The notes beneath the pieces were generated by a model. The model searched no databases. It worked only from the letters and a program-made list of their open reading frames with translations, and had not been told where the DNA came from. A program made the translations under genes and the position numbers. From Lottia gigantea (lineage: Eukaryota; Mollusca; Gastropoda; Lottiidae), in assembly GCF_000327385.1 (NCBI RefSeq), contig NW_008707797.1:579571-643570 (forward strand): a stretch of DNA of 64,000 nt, given 5' to 3'. Below, in pieces: positions 1 to 18,929 of the stretch; position 1 is the stretch's first letter; every line of letters starts with the position of its first letter.

Positions 1-75
1 CGTATTGAAGGGTCAATCATTTTACAGCTATATCAGTATCTGTCAATAAATTTATTAACCATGGGTTTATTTCAG

Positions 76-3000
76 ACGAGTTGCTCTAGGATCAGCCTAC
101 AGTGAAGATATTGGTGATCTAGGTCCTATCAGATGGCAACTGTTACTGTGTTATTTACTGGCCTGGATCTTTGTCTGTGCTACTCTCAGTCGAGGGGTTA
201 AATCTTCAGGAAAAGTAAGTTTTATTCATTCAGCATTCGGCAACCCTCGGAAGTTTCCGTAAGGCCGATTGTAACTTTCATGGTAGACCGTTTATACATT
301 CATTAGGAATTTATTGACTCATGAATTGGTAAAAATCTGTGCCATGTGTCTTTAAAGTTCACCTCGAGATCCCTCTACATGGAAGACAGACCTTTTTCTC
401 CATTAGATTTCATTAGCCCAATAATTATGCTCAAGGGGATTTGGCTGAAATATTTCAAAGGGGGGACTCATTCGACTCCCTCGACGGGTCAAGTAAGACA
501 AACAGAATTACCCTCCGTTGCCAATCCCACCTGTAGAAAACAGGATGTAAAACTCCACTAGCCCATTTAGGTTCAGAACAAGACGACGTTTCATTAGCCC
601 AAGGTTTACAGACCAAGCCCTAATTAATTAAACTTTTTTGTATTATTTCAGGTGGTATATTTCACCGCGACCTTCCCCTATATAATATTGGTGATTCTGT
701 TTATTCGAGGTATCCTACTTGAAGGAGCTTACGATGGTATAATGTTCTATATCACCCCTGATTTAGACAGACTGGCCTCGGCTGATGTTTGGAAGGACGC
801 AGCTGTTCAGATTTTCTTCTCTCTCTCGGCCTCGTGGGGTGGACTGATAGCCCTGTCCAGTTATAATAAATTTCACAACGATTGTTTCAGGTAGGCTCCG
901 ATTTTCTTACTACATACTGGATTTTTTTCCTATTCGAACTGACACACATGAATTTGAAGGCTCAAATTGCGACGGTGACTTTAAAAGATATAAAACTCAA
1001 TTTCATTTTCTCTATTCCAGGGACACCGTCATCGTTACGTTTGGTAATTGTTTAACTAGTGTGTTTGCTGGGTTTGTTATTTTCTCCTACCTTGGTTTCC
1101 TAGCTCAGGATACTGGCATGGCCATAGCTGATGTCGCAGAGAAAGGTGAGTTCTGTTATTATGTTTCACAAAATTCCAATTGATTTGTAAATCTCTCCGG
1201 AAGTTGGTAATACATGTAGTCTCTATTTGTGACCTTGGCCAATGCTTCTGTAAGGGAGTATCTCTTATAACACTTAATACTAAAATGAAATCGTTATACC
1301 TATATAAAAGGCACTACGTCACCTTGGTCCTGCTTCATAAAAACTTTTAAACTGAGATTTGAGGACATGCAATAAATAAAGCCGATTTTGAAAGTAATTT
1401 GAGTGATAGAGTGAAACAGCTTAATATGAATTGTTTTCCAGGTCCTACGTTAGCCTTCGTGGTGTATCCATTCGCTGTAACGAAGCTACCCATCTCGACT
1501 CTATGGAGTATTCTGTTTTTTATCATGTTGGTCACTCTCGGTGTCGACAGTCAGGTGAGACTACCACAGTTAATATTAATAATCCCCCAGCGACATTTAC
1601 AGGTAGAGATCGGAACAAACTTTTATAGCTCACTACTTCTGGCTTTAATTGTACACAACGTTTCAACAATTTACATTGTCATCTTCGGGTAATTTCAACC
1701 CCATGATAAATTCTCTATAATATGTATTCTCGTTTCAGTTTGTGTTGGTAGAAACTGTCTCCACGTCTTTCTTGGATCTCTTCCCAAGAGCCAGGAAGTT
1801 TAAAGCTGCCACGGTTTTTGGTTTCGGGTTGTTATTTTTCTTGTTGGGTTTGACCCTCACAACCAACGTAAGTGGAATTTTACTGCCAGAACCGCATCAC
1901 CCCTGATCACTTCTTATTTTACCCATTGTAATAAACTTTAAGTACAGTCCCAACATACATAGTTTTTGTCACAATGTGGACAGCATCCAGCGTAACATTT
2001 GAAGGCAGTGCACGTTTACGGTCTCTCAAAATCGAAAAAAAGTTTACCAATATGGTCTCCTCATTGCACACTGCATGTGCCATTTTGTCTGGAATTACAG
2101 CGAACCAAAGATCGTCTCCCCAGAAAAGAGACTGGTCCAGCTTTTCCGTTTACATAGTGAAAGAATAGCCTGCAGCCCCTGCTCCACCCCCTGAACTAAT
2201 GTTTCCTAGAAACGCCTCTGAATGGATTATAAATTATAATATACTATATAATGACTGTATATTGTCTGTGGATGGATTATCAATTATAATAATAACTATA
2301 TTACAGGGAGGTGTTCACATGTTAGATCTAATAGATTATTATGCTGGTGGATGGAATGTTCTGGTTATTGCTCTATGTGAATGTATAGCACTCGGTATGG
2401 TTTACGGTGAGTCGCTCATTCTCTTTTATCAGGGTGACTTATTCTTGGATCACAGATAGTCCTTTAAGTTGTTGATTTGTAGTTTGGATGTAAATTCCAT
2501 CCGCTGGTTTTGAGTTTGAGTTAAAGATGATTCGTACGATCTTGATACACGCACCTGCTTACCAATTTTCAAAGGTTGTCTTTTGGGTTGTGGACATCCC
2601 CTTTTTGAATTCCCCTGACAGTGATTGAGACTTGAGAAAGCAATTAGTAGTTCGGATGGGACAATAAACCGACACTCATGTGATTTCTTTCTTTGGTATT
2701 TTTAGGATGTCGAAGATTTACGGCTGATATAGAAACTATGCTGGGATCTAAAGTCTGTGGAATCTTCCCGTTTATTATCTGGAAATATTGGTTTAGTTTA
2801 TGTTGGGTTGTTCTTACTCCCTTAGCTCTCCTGGTAAGTTTTCATCTCGCCAGAAACTCTTATAGCCACCCTTAATTGCTGACTTTTACTTAGCATCTAA
2901 TAACCATTGTTAACGGTTGTTGGCTAACTAGAAACGAAGTTCTGTTTGTAATGATCAGCCTAAAACCATGGTAGAAAGTTGGCTTATGCCGATGTCCTTA

Positions 3001-4299
3001 TATTTTCTGTTTTGTTCACTGCACGATATCGTGATGTTCGTCTTCTGCTTCTGAGCTTCAAAAAGGAAGGCATAAAGCTCTGGATGTTTTCATTTCAGTT
3101 TATTTTATTCTACTCGTTGATTTTCTATACCCGACTGGACTCTCAACCCCATTGGGCTGATGCCTTAGGGTGGGGAATGACCCTCAGTGTGATCCTGGCT
3201 ATATTTATACCTGCTATTGTTCTCTTAATCCAAACACCTGGTACCATATCACAGGTAAGTGTCTTTTTGAACACCGGGGCTATTTTTATGCAGTTGGTTC
3301 TCACGTGGTCTTGTCTGCTTTTTCTCCTTTATACATTCTTAAATACATGTATGTTGAAAATTGGTTTGAAGACGGACATTGTATCATTTAAAGGAAAGCT
3401 TACAAACCAAGATGTCTCGGTTCTTACCTACCTTCTACAAGGTACAGTAACACATGTACGAAGTTTTTATAAAGCTTTACAATGGAAGCTAGTCCAAATC
3501 CAGACCAGCATTAGTCTCTGATGCCAAAACTATTCCTGTCTACGACGAAGATTTCGTTGAAGCTGTACGTGGACAAAGAGGAACTTGATGATAGAGGCTA
3601 GACCAGCGTTCTTGATCTTAAATTTTGATGATAAACCTGGACAGTGTGAACAATTTACTATATTTCAACATACCATGATTATTATTATTATTAACCCTGA
3701 TGTATTTATTTTGTAGAGATTTAAAATTCTGACTACCCCGACTAGAGAATGGGGACCCGCCCTTCCTAAATACAGAGCTAAAGTAGCAGCACATTCTCCC
3801 GGCATGGTGATTGATTTAAAAGCTGATGAAGAGAATAATGTGGTCAATCCAGACGATGTTCAGGTACGGTATCCTTAACTCTTATTAGTGTGTACATCTG
3901 GATATCTTGATCTCAATTTGGTGGTACTAGATCCCTTTTAGGATACCCAATTGCTCCTTGGACATACATGTAATTTAAACTTTGTTGTATGATAACCAGC
4001 AGTATTAGATTGTTGGAGCAGTGCATGACAATTGCTGCCTAGAGTACACAATGAATCCTCTCTAAACCGCCACAGCCCTTTATAAAACCTTACCGCTTAC
4101 TGAAGGTAGATTCTGAATGGAGGACCAATCATTAAAAAGATAAATATTATCCCAGTTAGAGACAAATTACTTTGTATCAGTTTCAGAAAACAGGACGTAA
4201 AACTTCAATCAATTTTATTTTTTATTTCAGTTGAAGAAGAATGGAGAATATAACACCGCTTATTCTGAATATCCTGACACCTTCGATCAGAAATTATAA
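76..4299 (+). CDS. SLC6A: SLC6 family Na+/Cl- coupled transporter, glycine/proline-transporter-like (5' end outside window)
   Basis: Plasma-membrane symporter that moves a small amino acid or neurotransmitter with Na+ and Cl-. Coding exons: 76-214, 652-890, 1021-1145, 1442-1554, 1739-1867, 2307-2406, 2706-2833, 3099-3254, 3717-3863, 4231-4299 (TAA). All junctions are GT-AG and in phase, giving about 447 residues from TM4 to the C-terminus. TM1-3, which hold much of the ion site, lie upstream. Family marks seen: [18 protein letters not shown] across TM4-TM5, [12 protein letters not shown] in TM6, and [11 protein letters not shown] just after it. The TM6 sequence resembles glycine transporters (SLC6A5/A9) and the related A7/A14 group more than monoamine carriers. 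The tail is hydrophilic and ends DTFDQKL. The substrate cannot be fixed from sequence alone. An AATAAA lies at 4629-4634. Confidence 0.92.
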
Positions 4300-5897
4300 A
4301 CATTTCATTCATATACTTATTAATCGTGTCAAACATCAATATGCACGTGTTTTAACATAAACATCCTCAGTCGGGCATTTATTTGGGGCTATGACGGAGG
4401 AGCATTAGAAGCTTGGATATGATTACTCGTTCTAAAATACCAACTTCGAGGCCATTGGACTTACAACATCAGTGTCTTCTTCAATCATGTAACTGTGGAT
4501 ATAGGTCACCATAGAAAATGCACGTGCTGTCACCGTTGATCTAAAAAATTAGTGTCTTAACATACATAGATAGGACTCGAAACGAGCCAAAAATAACTGC
4601 CTAACCTAATGATCCATTGCAAGAGAACAATAAAAAATCAAAAAATAGCCTGCAACCCTGATAGCTCTTTATAGAACAGATTTCAAAAGAAAATGTTAGC
4701 TTGTATTCAGTAACCTATATTAATATCAATTCAAAATATATATTTCAGTTTTATATTTTTATTTCGGTGACTCCATGGCCTTTAATGATTGGGATTTCCC
4801 ACAGAAAAAACACGAAACTAAATATTCCAATTTGTAATTGTACCATTTTTAGTCCCAGACGATGTACTTTATGTATATTTTAAAATAGTTGAACATGATT
4901 TTGAATAATTGTTGAAGATAATGTAAATAGATATCTTTATTGTCACATATTTTGTATAAAAAAACTCAGTCGAATTAAATCATTAACAGGGGATACCTTG
5001 GTTATTTCTAGACCTCATCACGTTTCTGACACGTTTCTGATACTGTGGAACAGGACGGATAGTTTTGAAAATGTGATTAACTCTCCAACATAGGACTGTT
5101 AGATATTCTCATTGACTAGAACTCGTCTAAGCAACTGATACCTGCTTCAGATACACAATCCTCATCAGGACAGCTAGTTTTATAAGGGTTCATGTTAGCT
5201 CATTGACTAAAGCTTCAATCATGTTGCCCACCCTGTCAGTGATACAATTCAGCTTACTTGACTGATAAATAAGCAGGCTAATTTTCCCCAACTTGACACA
5301 ATGTCCCCCATTGCCAACTGCAATGATCTTCCCACAGACAACTTCAATCAAGAAGACATTAGAGATACTTGGATATTTTTAATGATAAATATTACAATAG
5401 AATGATTGTTCCCTCAACATTGATACAATATTTACAATTTTAGTCATTTTCATAATTCAACACATCAGCCCCAGGGCTTCAACAAATATTCCCCAGTTTC
5501 CCAATGACTATTCCTGTAATGAAATGGATGTCAACCAACCGATACGTCATCAAAAGTCACTGAAAAAGCTAAAAATTCAATTATCTGACCTTGATAAAAT
5601 AGATCAGGCTGTGTATTCTCAAAAGGATCTTGGCACTAGGATGTCTTAACTTATAACACTGTTTCTAGGATAACCTAGTAATAAAATCAATTCGAAAATA
5701 TGTGGCCTGATATTAATGCACACCCAGGAAATGTCAAAACATAGATTCATTTTTGAGGACTGGCTATAGAACCATCATCTTTTAAAGTGTTACAATTTGA
5801 AGTCATTGTGGTTGTGGGTTCTTATATCTGTAGTTGTTGATGTTTCAGATGTTCATTTTATAGTTAATCGTACAAAGTGTGACAAGATGAAGTTAGA
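4300..5897. other. 3' untranslated and intergenic DNA between SLC6A (+) and COPE (-)
   Basis: AT-rich stretch between two convergent genes with no credible coding exon. It should hold the 3' UTRs of both. The only structured item is a degenerate copy of a dispersed fold-back element near 5611-5690 (see the repeat entries). Confidence 0.6.
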
Positions 5898-8800
5898 TTA
5901 GGCAGACACAGACGGAGCATAATTCCTGGCAATTCTATCAAACTCACTCTCCTAGAAAATAACAAAAATATTTCACTATTAAAATTAAATTATTATAAGA
6001 ATGGTTTAAATCTGTGGGAGCCACAAGGCATGATGAGAATTTTTATTCCCTTCACAAACCATTACCCAACTGGCTGTTAACTGAGCTATTCCACTTTCCT
6101 AACAGACGACAGTCTCAATGCTACTATTTACAATGGTGTCAGATAGTTCAAAGAATTTAATAAAAAGGAAAAAGAAGTTGTACCTTTAGTATATAATCTT
6201 TAATAAATGGATGACTTCTATGAGAATCTTTCATCTGAGATATATATCTATTACTGACCTACAATATCAAATAAACAACCATCCTTTTTTTTAACCAAAA
6301 ATTAATAGATATCTAAATGGTGAGACTTGACGAGATATGCATCCAGTGAGAGAGTGTCTGCACAGTGTTCAAACATAAACCTTATCCCCTACTGAGGGTT
6401 GACAAGTAGGACTTGTTATTGTGTCTGCACCTCGAGACAAGACTGGATGGTTTATTTAAAGAATATCAGGTTCTATTTCAATATTTCCAAACATTAACAA
6501 CAGAAAGATAAACAAAGAGAATGTAACATACCTCTGGGGGTTTACCAAGATGTTGTGTTAAAACTATTAAATTCACCAGAGTTTCAGGATTATTACTGTC
6601 CTGTCAAAATATCAACAAAAAAAAACATTACAATGCTTGCCCATGCTAACAAAGCTCAAGGCCACAGAGGCATCGACCCTGGAAGCAATACTGACCTTGT
6701 CTAAAGCTTCTTGTAGAACTGTTTCAGCATCATCTAGTTTACCCTGGGCTATATAACACGCAGCCTGACCGTTGAGTAATAACGGGGTAGAGGCGTGTTT
6801 ATCAGCTTGTTCTTGAAATATATAATACGCATCTTGATTTTTATCTCCTCCCTGAAATATACAGCCCGAGTTTCAGTTTCTGTTTTAAAGAAATTCAAAA
6901 CTATTTTGTATTTAGGAAACTGATATCATCAAACAACAGATGTCTGATTGAAAATTGTAATAGTGCAAATCGATGACATCACTGTCTCCTGATACACAGA
7001 AAACCTCTTTACAATATTATTATAATCAAATTTCTATATCATTCTATATTTGGTAGGAAAAATATATTATCTTATGAACAGAAAAGTGCCTTCTATATGA
7101 CAGCTGAAACATGATACCTGTCGACATACAAGTCATATCGGTAAAGCGATGTATGTTTACAGGTGGTGGTTGTGGTTCTTATATCTTGATATATATCCAA
7201 CTCACCACTGATAAATTAAACCAAGCCTGAGCTAACTGAGTTAAAATAGAATCTTCATCAATCTCCTGCATTCTCTTTAACTCTTTTCTGAAACACGAGA
7301 ACATAAACTCAATTTTCTAGCTTTTAAATATTATAAGCAGTGTTTTTTGATAGTGAGATCATAATATGGTTAAATATTTCTATATTTAATATGCAGAAGC
7401 ATAGACATCTGACAGAAAATTAGAATGATGTAAAAATGGCTGTGATACATATAAAGAACATAGACCACCTCGTAATAATCCATAAAACTGAACGTACAGT
7501 ACAATATGGATGTTATAACGAACATCCAGTAATATAGAAAAATATCAATATAATTATCAGGTACTTACTTAGCAAGATCTACTCGGTCTAACTTCAGTAA
7601 AATCTGTATCATTAGTGAAATACTGAAAGGGGAGATAAATCTAATTATTAAAACATCAACAAACAAACAATACAGATACGACTGGCCCTCCTTACAACTG
7701 TATGCTAATTTTCTATCATTTCAAAAAAGTTTTCTGAAGTTTTTTTTATCTCATAAGTGGTCTATTAGACAGCAAGGTTGGACTTATAATTCACACAAAT
7801 TAGATGACTGTCTGTAATATACACAATATATTGGGAAACAATATTATAAAGTTGATTATATCTCTGTAAAAGAAGATACCAACTCACCATTCTAGATTAT
7901 CAGACTGATGAAGAGATCTAAGGGCAGCATCACTATTCTGAAATAAATCATGATTTTTGTTTGAAGAGTTTTTTAATAATTACTTAGTTTTATTGGATTA
8001 TAGTTGTAAAGTTATGACACAAGGTAATCTACTGATGAATATATATATCTATGTATGTACCATATTGGTTCAGTTTGAGAATTTCATTATAAGAGTATAA
8101 CTCTAATAGTTTCATGTCTAATGTCTGGTACATCATAATTTAAATGAGATATATTTTGGAAAACATAAAAGAAATTTGACGTACCTGTTCATGATAGTAA
8201 ATAGAAGCGGCCATTAGAAGAAAAGTGTTGTTAGAAATATCAACACTTCCTGTCATCTTACTGTCTATAGATTTCACGATACTTTCTCTACAAACAAATC
8301 ATAAATCATCATTCATCCTATAATATATACTATACAGATTTATTTCAAAGGGATTGTGAAGAAGTTTTCTAAATTTTTTATGTGAAACGTTTTTATCAGA
8401 AACACTGATGGCATCAATATGCACCATTCAAATTTCTAATCGGACGCCTGTGTTTCCTGCAATTCTACTAAAACTAAGTGTTTGATGATGTCACTAATTG
8501 CTAAAACTCTTTATGATTAGTGATATCTAGAATCCATGGAACTTAGTGGCGAAATTACAATCCAACTTGGTAGAGACTAGGCTATCGCACTGTATATCTT
8601 ACCACCAAAACCTAAGGAATAAAAATAAAATCTAAACCATACCTTCGACTATCACTAGAAAGATAATCAGCAAACATTTTTACAGCCTGAAGCTCGGCAG
8701 GTTTAGAACTATTAATTTCATCTAACACCACTCCATATTTTCTCTGAGCGATGTAAGCTCGGTACATTATCACATCTCTCTGTGTCTTCAGCTCACCATC

Positions 8801-9079
8801 TCGTATCTGAATATATTTAAATCACACAGATCCAGATTAAGATGTTCCATGTAGACAGTATCCCCCCACCCCCCTCATTTTCCAACCCAACGCAAATACA
8901 GATAGTAAAGACCGTTTATTTGCGTTGATGAACGGTGAGAGAAACATTCCAAGCAGCAAAAGATATAAGACGTAACAAACCTTTAATTTCTGTGCTTCAT
9001 TAACACAATGTTGGTAATTTCCGATATACAGAGCAGTTTTTATGTCAAAAAGTTCGTCTACTTCGCCATGTCCAGCCAT
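5898..9079 (-). CDS. COPE: Coatomer subunit epsilon (epsilon-COP)
   Basis: Subunit of the COPI vesicle coat. It binds alpha-COP and acts in Golgi-to-ER and intra-Golgi transport. Ten coding exons on the minus strand: 9079-8981, 8806-8643, 8287-8185, 7937-7888, 7622-7569, 7287-7206, 6851-6696, 6600-6532, 6258-6184, 5951-5898 (TAA). The lengths sum to 906 nt, or 301 residues, close to the roughly 308 of human COPE. The start reads [20 protein letters not shown], which aligns with the human [16 protein letters not shown]. Other conserved blocks are [67 protein letters not shown] and the end [14 protein letters not shown]. The fold is a TPR-like alpha-solenoid. It appears intact. The neighbouring beta-tubulin copy A is on the same strand upstream, its stop about 680 bp from this start. 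Confidence 0.97.
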
Positions 9080-9759
9080 CTTGATTGTTATTCTGTATTA
9101 CGCATGCTCGGCCAACGTGTTCACTTCTAACAACTTCCGGTTAACATTCTCGATTATCTGGTCTCTGACATCCAGACTTCAACTGGACATCAAAATGGTT
9201 ATCAAGCCATTTTAGAGCCGTCATTTCTGTTTCAACTTTAAGTCTCTGAGCCTCACTAATCAATGGCAGTTAAATTGTTTTAATCATTCACAAATACAGT
9301 AGGCCTTCTACTAAAGATTCCGGAGGGACTAACGAGCTGATTACAAATTCCTCTCTAATGACCATAAAATGATAACAAATTCTGTTCAAATGACTTTGAA
9401 ACGATAACAAATGTTATTGATGCAGTCTGTCGAATACAGTTTACTACAGAATACTCCTAGGATGCTTCTAGCTGAACCTATTGATGTGAACAACAATCAG
9501 GATCAATTTAGGAACTTATCGGAAGGATCTTCTTGTGATTAAAATGAGGGAAATTTAGTGGGTTACCCACTCGATCAGCACCCCTCCCCCAATCAGCATC
9601 TTCACAATGGTCAAGATATTATGTCTTCATTTATAAGTTGAACACGTAATACATGACCATTGTGAAGATGCCTCACATGCACCAAACGGCGAATTCATCA
9701 ATCGAATTAAAGAAATAAGAGATTTAATAAATGACACAAAATATAAATATTACAATTAA
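9080..9759. other. Intergenic: COPE upstream region and beta-tubulin A 3' region
   Basis: Contains the likely COPE promoter next to 9079 and the 3' UTR of beta-tubulin copy A. An ATTAAA on the minus strand at 9723-9728 is a plausible poly(A) signal. An 18-bp perfect inverted repeat lies at 9596-9671. No gene was seen. Confidence 0.6.
9596..9671. repeat. Short hairpin element (MITE-like), 18-bp perfect inverted ends
   Basis: GCATCTTCACAATGGTCA at 9596-9613 is the exact reverse complement of the bases at 9654-9671, with a 40-nt loop. A related half-copy starting at about 31874 shares the left arm and the bases after it. Two dispersed copies suggest a tiny non-autonomous transposon rather than a terminator. 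Confidence 0.6.
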
Positions 9760-11414
<1,655 letters not shown>

Positions 11415-11888
11415 TTTGAAGTTTATAAAACTGACTGGTATCAAGAAGTGAAGAGAAGAGGTGTTGAAAGTTGAATGATTTGGTAGGAATCGTACAGCGT
11501 TTTATACCATACTACCGTGATATTACATAGACAGTTACCATGAACATTTTAAAATCTCCGTCCACAACATTGATTTAATGAGATAGTTACAGTTAATCCA
11601 ATCTGATACGATTGGATTATCTAATCTAATCTATAATGAGATTAACGGATTACAGTTAATCGGTTTAAATTGTCAATATCGAGTTGGACAGTTAGTTCAC
11701 CTCTTAATCCAGGTGATAAACAAAGATAAATAACAACATACAAACAACATGACAACCGAGCTCTTATTTCAGGTATAAATAGAAATCTAAACCGACCACA
11801 AGACATTCAGTGATACCATCTTGTCTTGGTTTATCTTCAAATCTTCCTGCAAGTTTTTCGTCTTCAAACTCTAAAACAATTCTTCAAA
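11415..11888. promoter_or_regulatory. Bidirectional promoter of beta-/alpha-tubulin pair A
   Basis: 474 bp between divergent start codons. A TATAAAA box on the minus strand (11506-11500) serves beta and a TATAAAT box on the plus strand (11774-11780) serves alpha, each about 90-110 bp from its ATG. Between them are four TAATCC/GGATTA words (11594-11599, 11614-11619, 11647-11652, 11705-11710), the core site of K50 homeodomains such as Otx and Pitx, and a GTTACCATGAAC (11534-11545) resembling an imperfect RFX X-box. The TATA boxes are seen directly. Factor binding is inference. Confidence 0.75.
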
Positions 11889-13430
<1,542 letters not shown>

Positions 13431-15324
13431 AATCTAGGGAAACATTAATTTACAATCATGAATAAAGAATCGAAAATAAAATATATCATTGTTGATTTAT
13501 TATTTAGAATAGGCTCCGAAAACTTTGTCCCTGTGTGATTCATAAGTTGCGGGGTCAGATAAAATAGCACGGTCGGAATGTCAATGGTTTTTAGGGATAA
13601 AACAAGTCTACAGGATCGTTAGAGCTCACTGACTGCACAGGATTGCGGTTTCTAAATCACAGGTAAAAGCAACAAATGTCATTTTTGTTGTACAAATTGA
13701 AAACTTGAAAACCTTCAAAAAGCTAGTTGAACACGATAATTTAGATCAAGGTTGTCTCACTGCGATCTTGTTACAATCTACTAGCTAGTTGGTCATCATA
13801 GTTTAGATCAATGGTGTCTCACTGCGATCATGTTACAATCTACTGGCTAGTTGAACACGATAATTTAGATCAATGGTGTCTCACTGCTATCGTGTTACAA
13901 TCTTCTGGCTAGTTGGACACGGTAGTTTAGATCAATGGTGGCTCACTGCTATCTTGTTACAATCTACTGGCAAGTTGGACACGGTAGTTTAGATCAATGG
14001 TGGCTCACTGCTATCTTGTTACAATCTACTGGCAAGTTGGACACGGTAGTTTAGATCAATGGTGGCTCACTGCTATCGTGTTACAATCTTCTAGCTAGTT
14101 GGACACGATAGTTTAGATCAATGGTGGCTCACTGCTATCTTGTTACAATCTACTGGCAAGTTGGACACGGTAGTCTAGATCAATGGTGGCTCATTGCTAT
14201 CGTGTTACAATCTTCTAGCTAGTTGGACACGATAGTTTAGATCAATGGTGTCTAACTGCTATCGTGTTACAATCTTCTAGCTAGTTGGACACGGTAGTTT
14301 AGATCAATGGTGGCTCACTGCTATCTTGTTACAATCTACTGGCTAGTTGGACACGGTAGTTTAGATCAATGGTGTCTCACTGCTATCGTGTTACAATCTA
14401 CTAGCTAGTTGGTCATCATAGTTTAGATCAATGGTGGCTCACTGCTATCGTGTTACAATCTACTAGCTAGTTGGTCATCATAGTTTAGGTCAATGGTGGC
14501 TCACTGCTATCGTGTTACAATCTGCTAGCTAGTTGGACACGATAGTTTAGATCAATGGTGGCTCACTGCTATCGTGTTGCAATCTACTAGCTAATTGGAC
14601 ACGATTGTTTAGATCAATGGTGGCTGACTGCTATCGTGTTGCAATCTACTAGCTAGTTGGACACGATAGTTTAGATCAATGGTGGCTCACTGCTATCGTG
14701 TCACAATCTACTATCTAGTTCGTGGTACACTGTTATTGTGTCAATGGTGTCTCACTGTTTTCAGATTGTGCCTAAATGACATTGTGCCGAACATTAGAGT
14801 GTCTAAAAAATATGTGTTTAATTGAATGTGTGTCTTTATCACTGTGCCTAAATGAAGTGTGCCTAATATAAAGTACTTTGTCTAACTGTCTTGCGCTTAA
14901 AATATCTGTGCCTAAATGACAGTGAACCCACCGAAGATCGTATCATGTTTTTCAAAACTTTGAGCAAAGTTGAGTTTATGATTATACAGGACAATAAATA
15001 TACCTACTTTCATGTTTGCTTTCAGGGCTGACATGAAACAAACGTTTAGCCTTCGTCGGAGCCCTCGTGTGCGACGGGACGTGTTAATATCCTCGACAAC
15101 TGAATTGAATGGCATAATAGTAGGTTAAATCTCTGGTCTAGACAAAATTGCCAGATTTAATTATCCAAAATTTTCTTCGATATGAATATTCATCTCCCCG
15201 GACTTCAGATAATTCAGATTTACCGTGGGCAAAAACAAAGTTATATTTATAGTTTATACAAGAGTATTATTGATATATTAACAAACTATGGATTTCAAAA
15301 TATAGATTTATTAATTAAATGTTT
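13431..15324. other. Central spacer of the tubulin inverted duplication
   Basis: Unique DNA between the two alpha-tubulin stop codons. It holds the 3' UTRs, the 62-bp array (13721-14720), and then a degenerate stretch (about 14720-14930) of loosely repeated TGTGCCTAAATGA-like words. An open frame at 14912-15115 (-) shows no family resemblance and I do not call it a gene. Confidence 0.7.
13721..14720. repeat. 62-bp tandem array, about 16 copies, each unit a potential hairpin
   Basis: The repeat period is 62 bp. Each unit carries AGCTAGTTGGACACGATAG, then TTTAGATCAATGGTGGCTCA, then CTATCGTGTTACAATCTACT in near-contiguous order. Within many units ACACGATAG and CTATCGTGT are exact reverse complements separated by 23 nt, for example at 14537-14545 and 14569-14577. 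Other units have one or two changes in an arm. There are no unique spacers. Confidence 0.93.
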
Positions 15325-16799
<1,475 letters not shown>

Positions 16800-17273
16800 T
16801 TTGAAGAATTGTTTTAGAGTTTGAAGACGAGAAACTTGCAGGAAGATTTGAAGATAAACCAAGACAAGATGGTATCACTGAATGTCTTGTGGTCGGTTTA
16901 GATTTCTATTTATACCTGAAATAAGAGCTCGGTTGTCATGTTGTTTGTATGTTGTTAGTTATGGTTGTTTATCACCTGGATTAAGAGGTGAACTAACTGT
17001 CTAACTCGATATTGACAATTTAAACCGATTAACTATAATCCGTTAATCTCATTATAGATTAGATTAGATAATCCAATTGTATCAGATTGGATTAACTGTA
17101 ACTATCTCATTAAATCAATGTTGTGGACGGAGATTTTAAAATGTTCATGGTAACTGTCTATGTAATATCACGGTAGTATGGTATAAAACGCTGTACGATT
17201 CCTACCAAATCATTCAACTTTCAACACCTCTTCTCTTCACTTCTTGATACCAGTCAGTTTTATAAACTTCAAA
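16800..17273. promoter_or_regulatory. Bidirectional promoter of alpha-/beta-tubulin pair B
   Basis: Mirror of the pair A promoter, also 474 bp. The alpha TATAAAT box is on the minus strand at 16914-16908 and the beta TATAAAA box on the plus strand at 17182-17188. The X-box-like word falls at 17143-17154. The TAATCC/GGATTA cluster is kept. A few substitutions separate it from pair A. Confidence 0.75.

Positions 17274-18929
<1,656 letters not shown>

Noticed and set aside
13721-14720. Regular repeats resembling a CRISPR array
   Set aside because: Units abut with no unique spacers, the host is clearly eukaryotic, and no cas genes are present. It is a minisatellite-type array.
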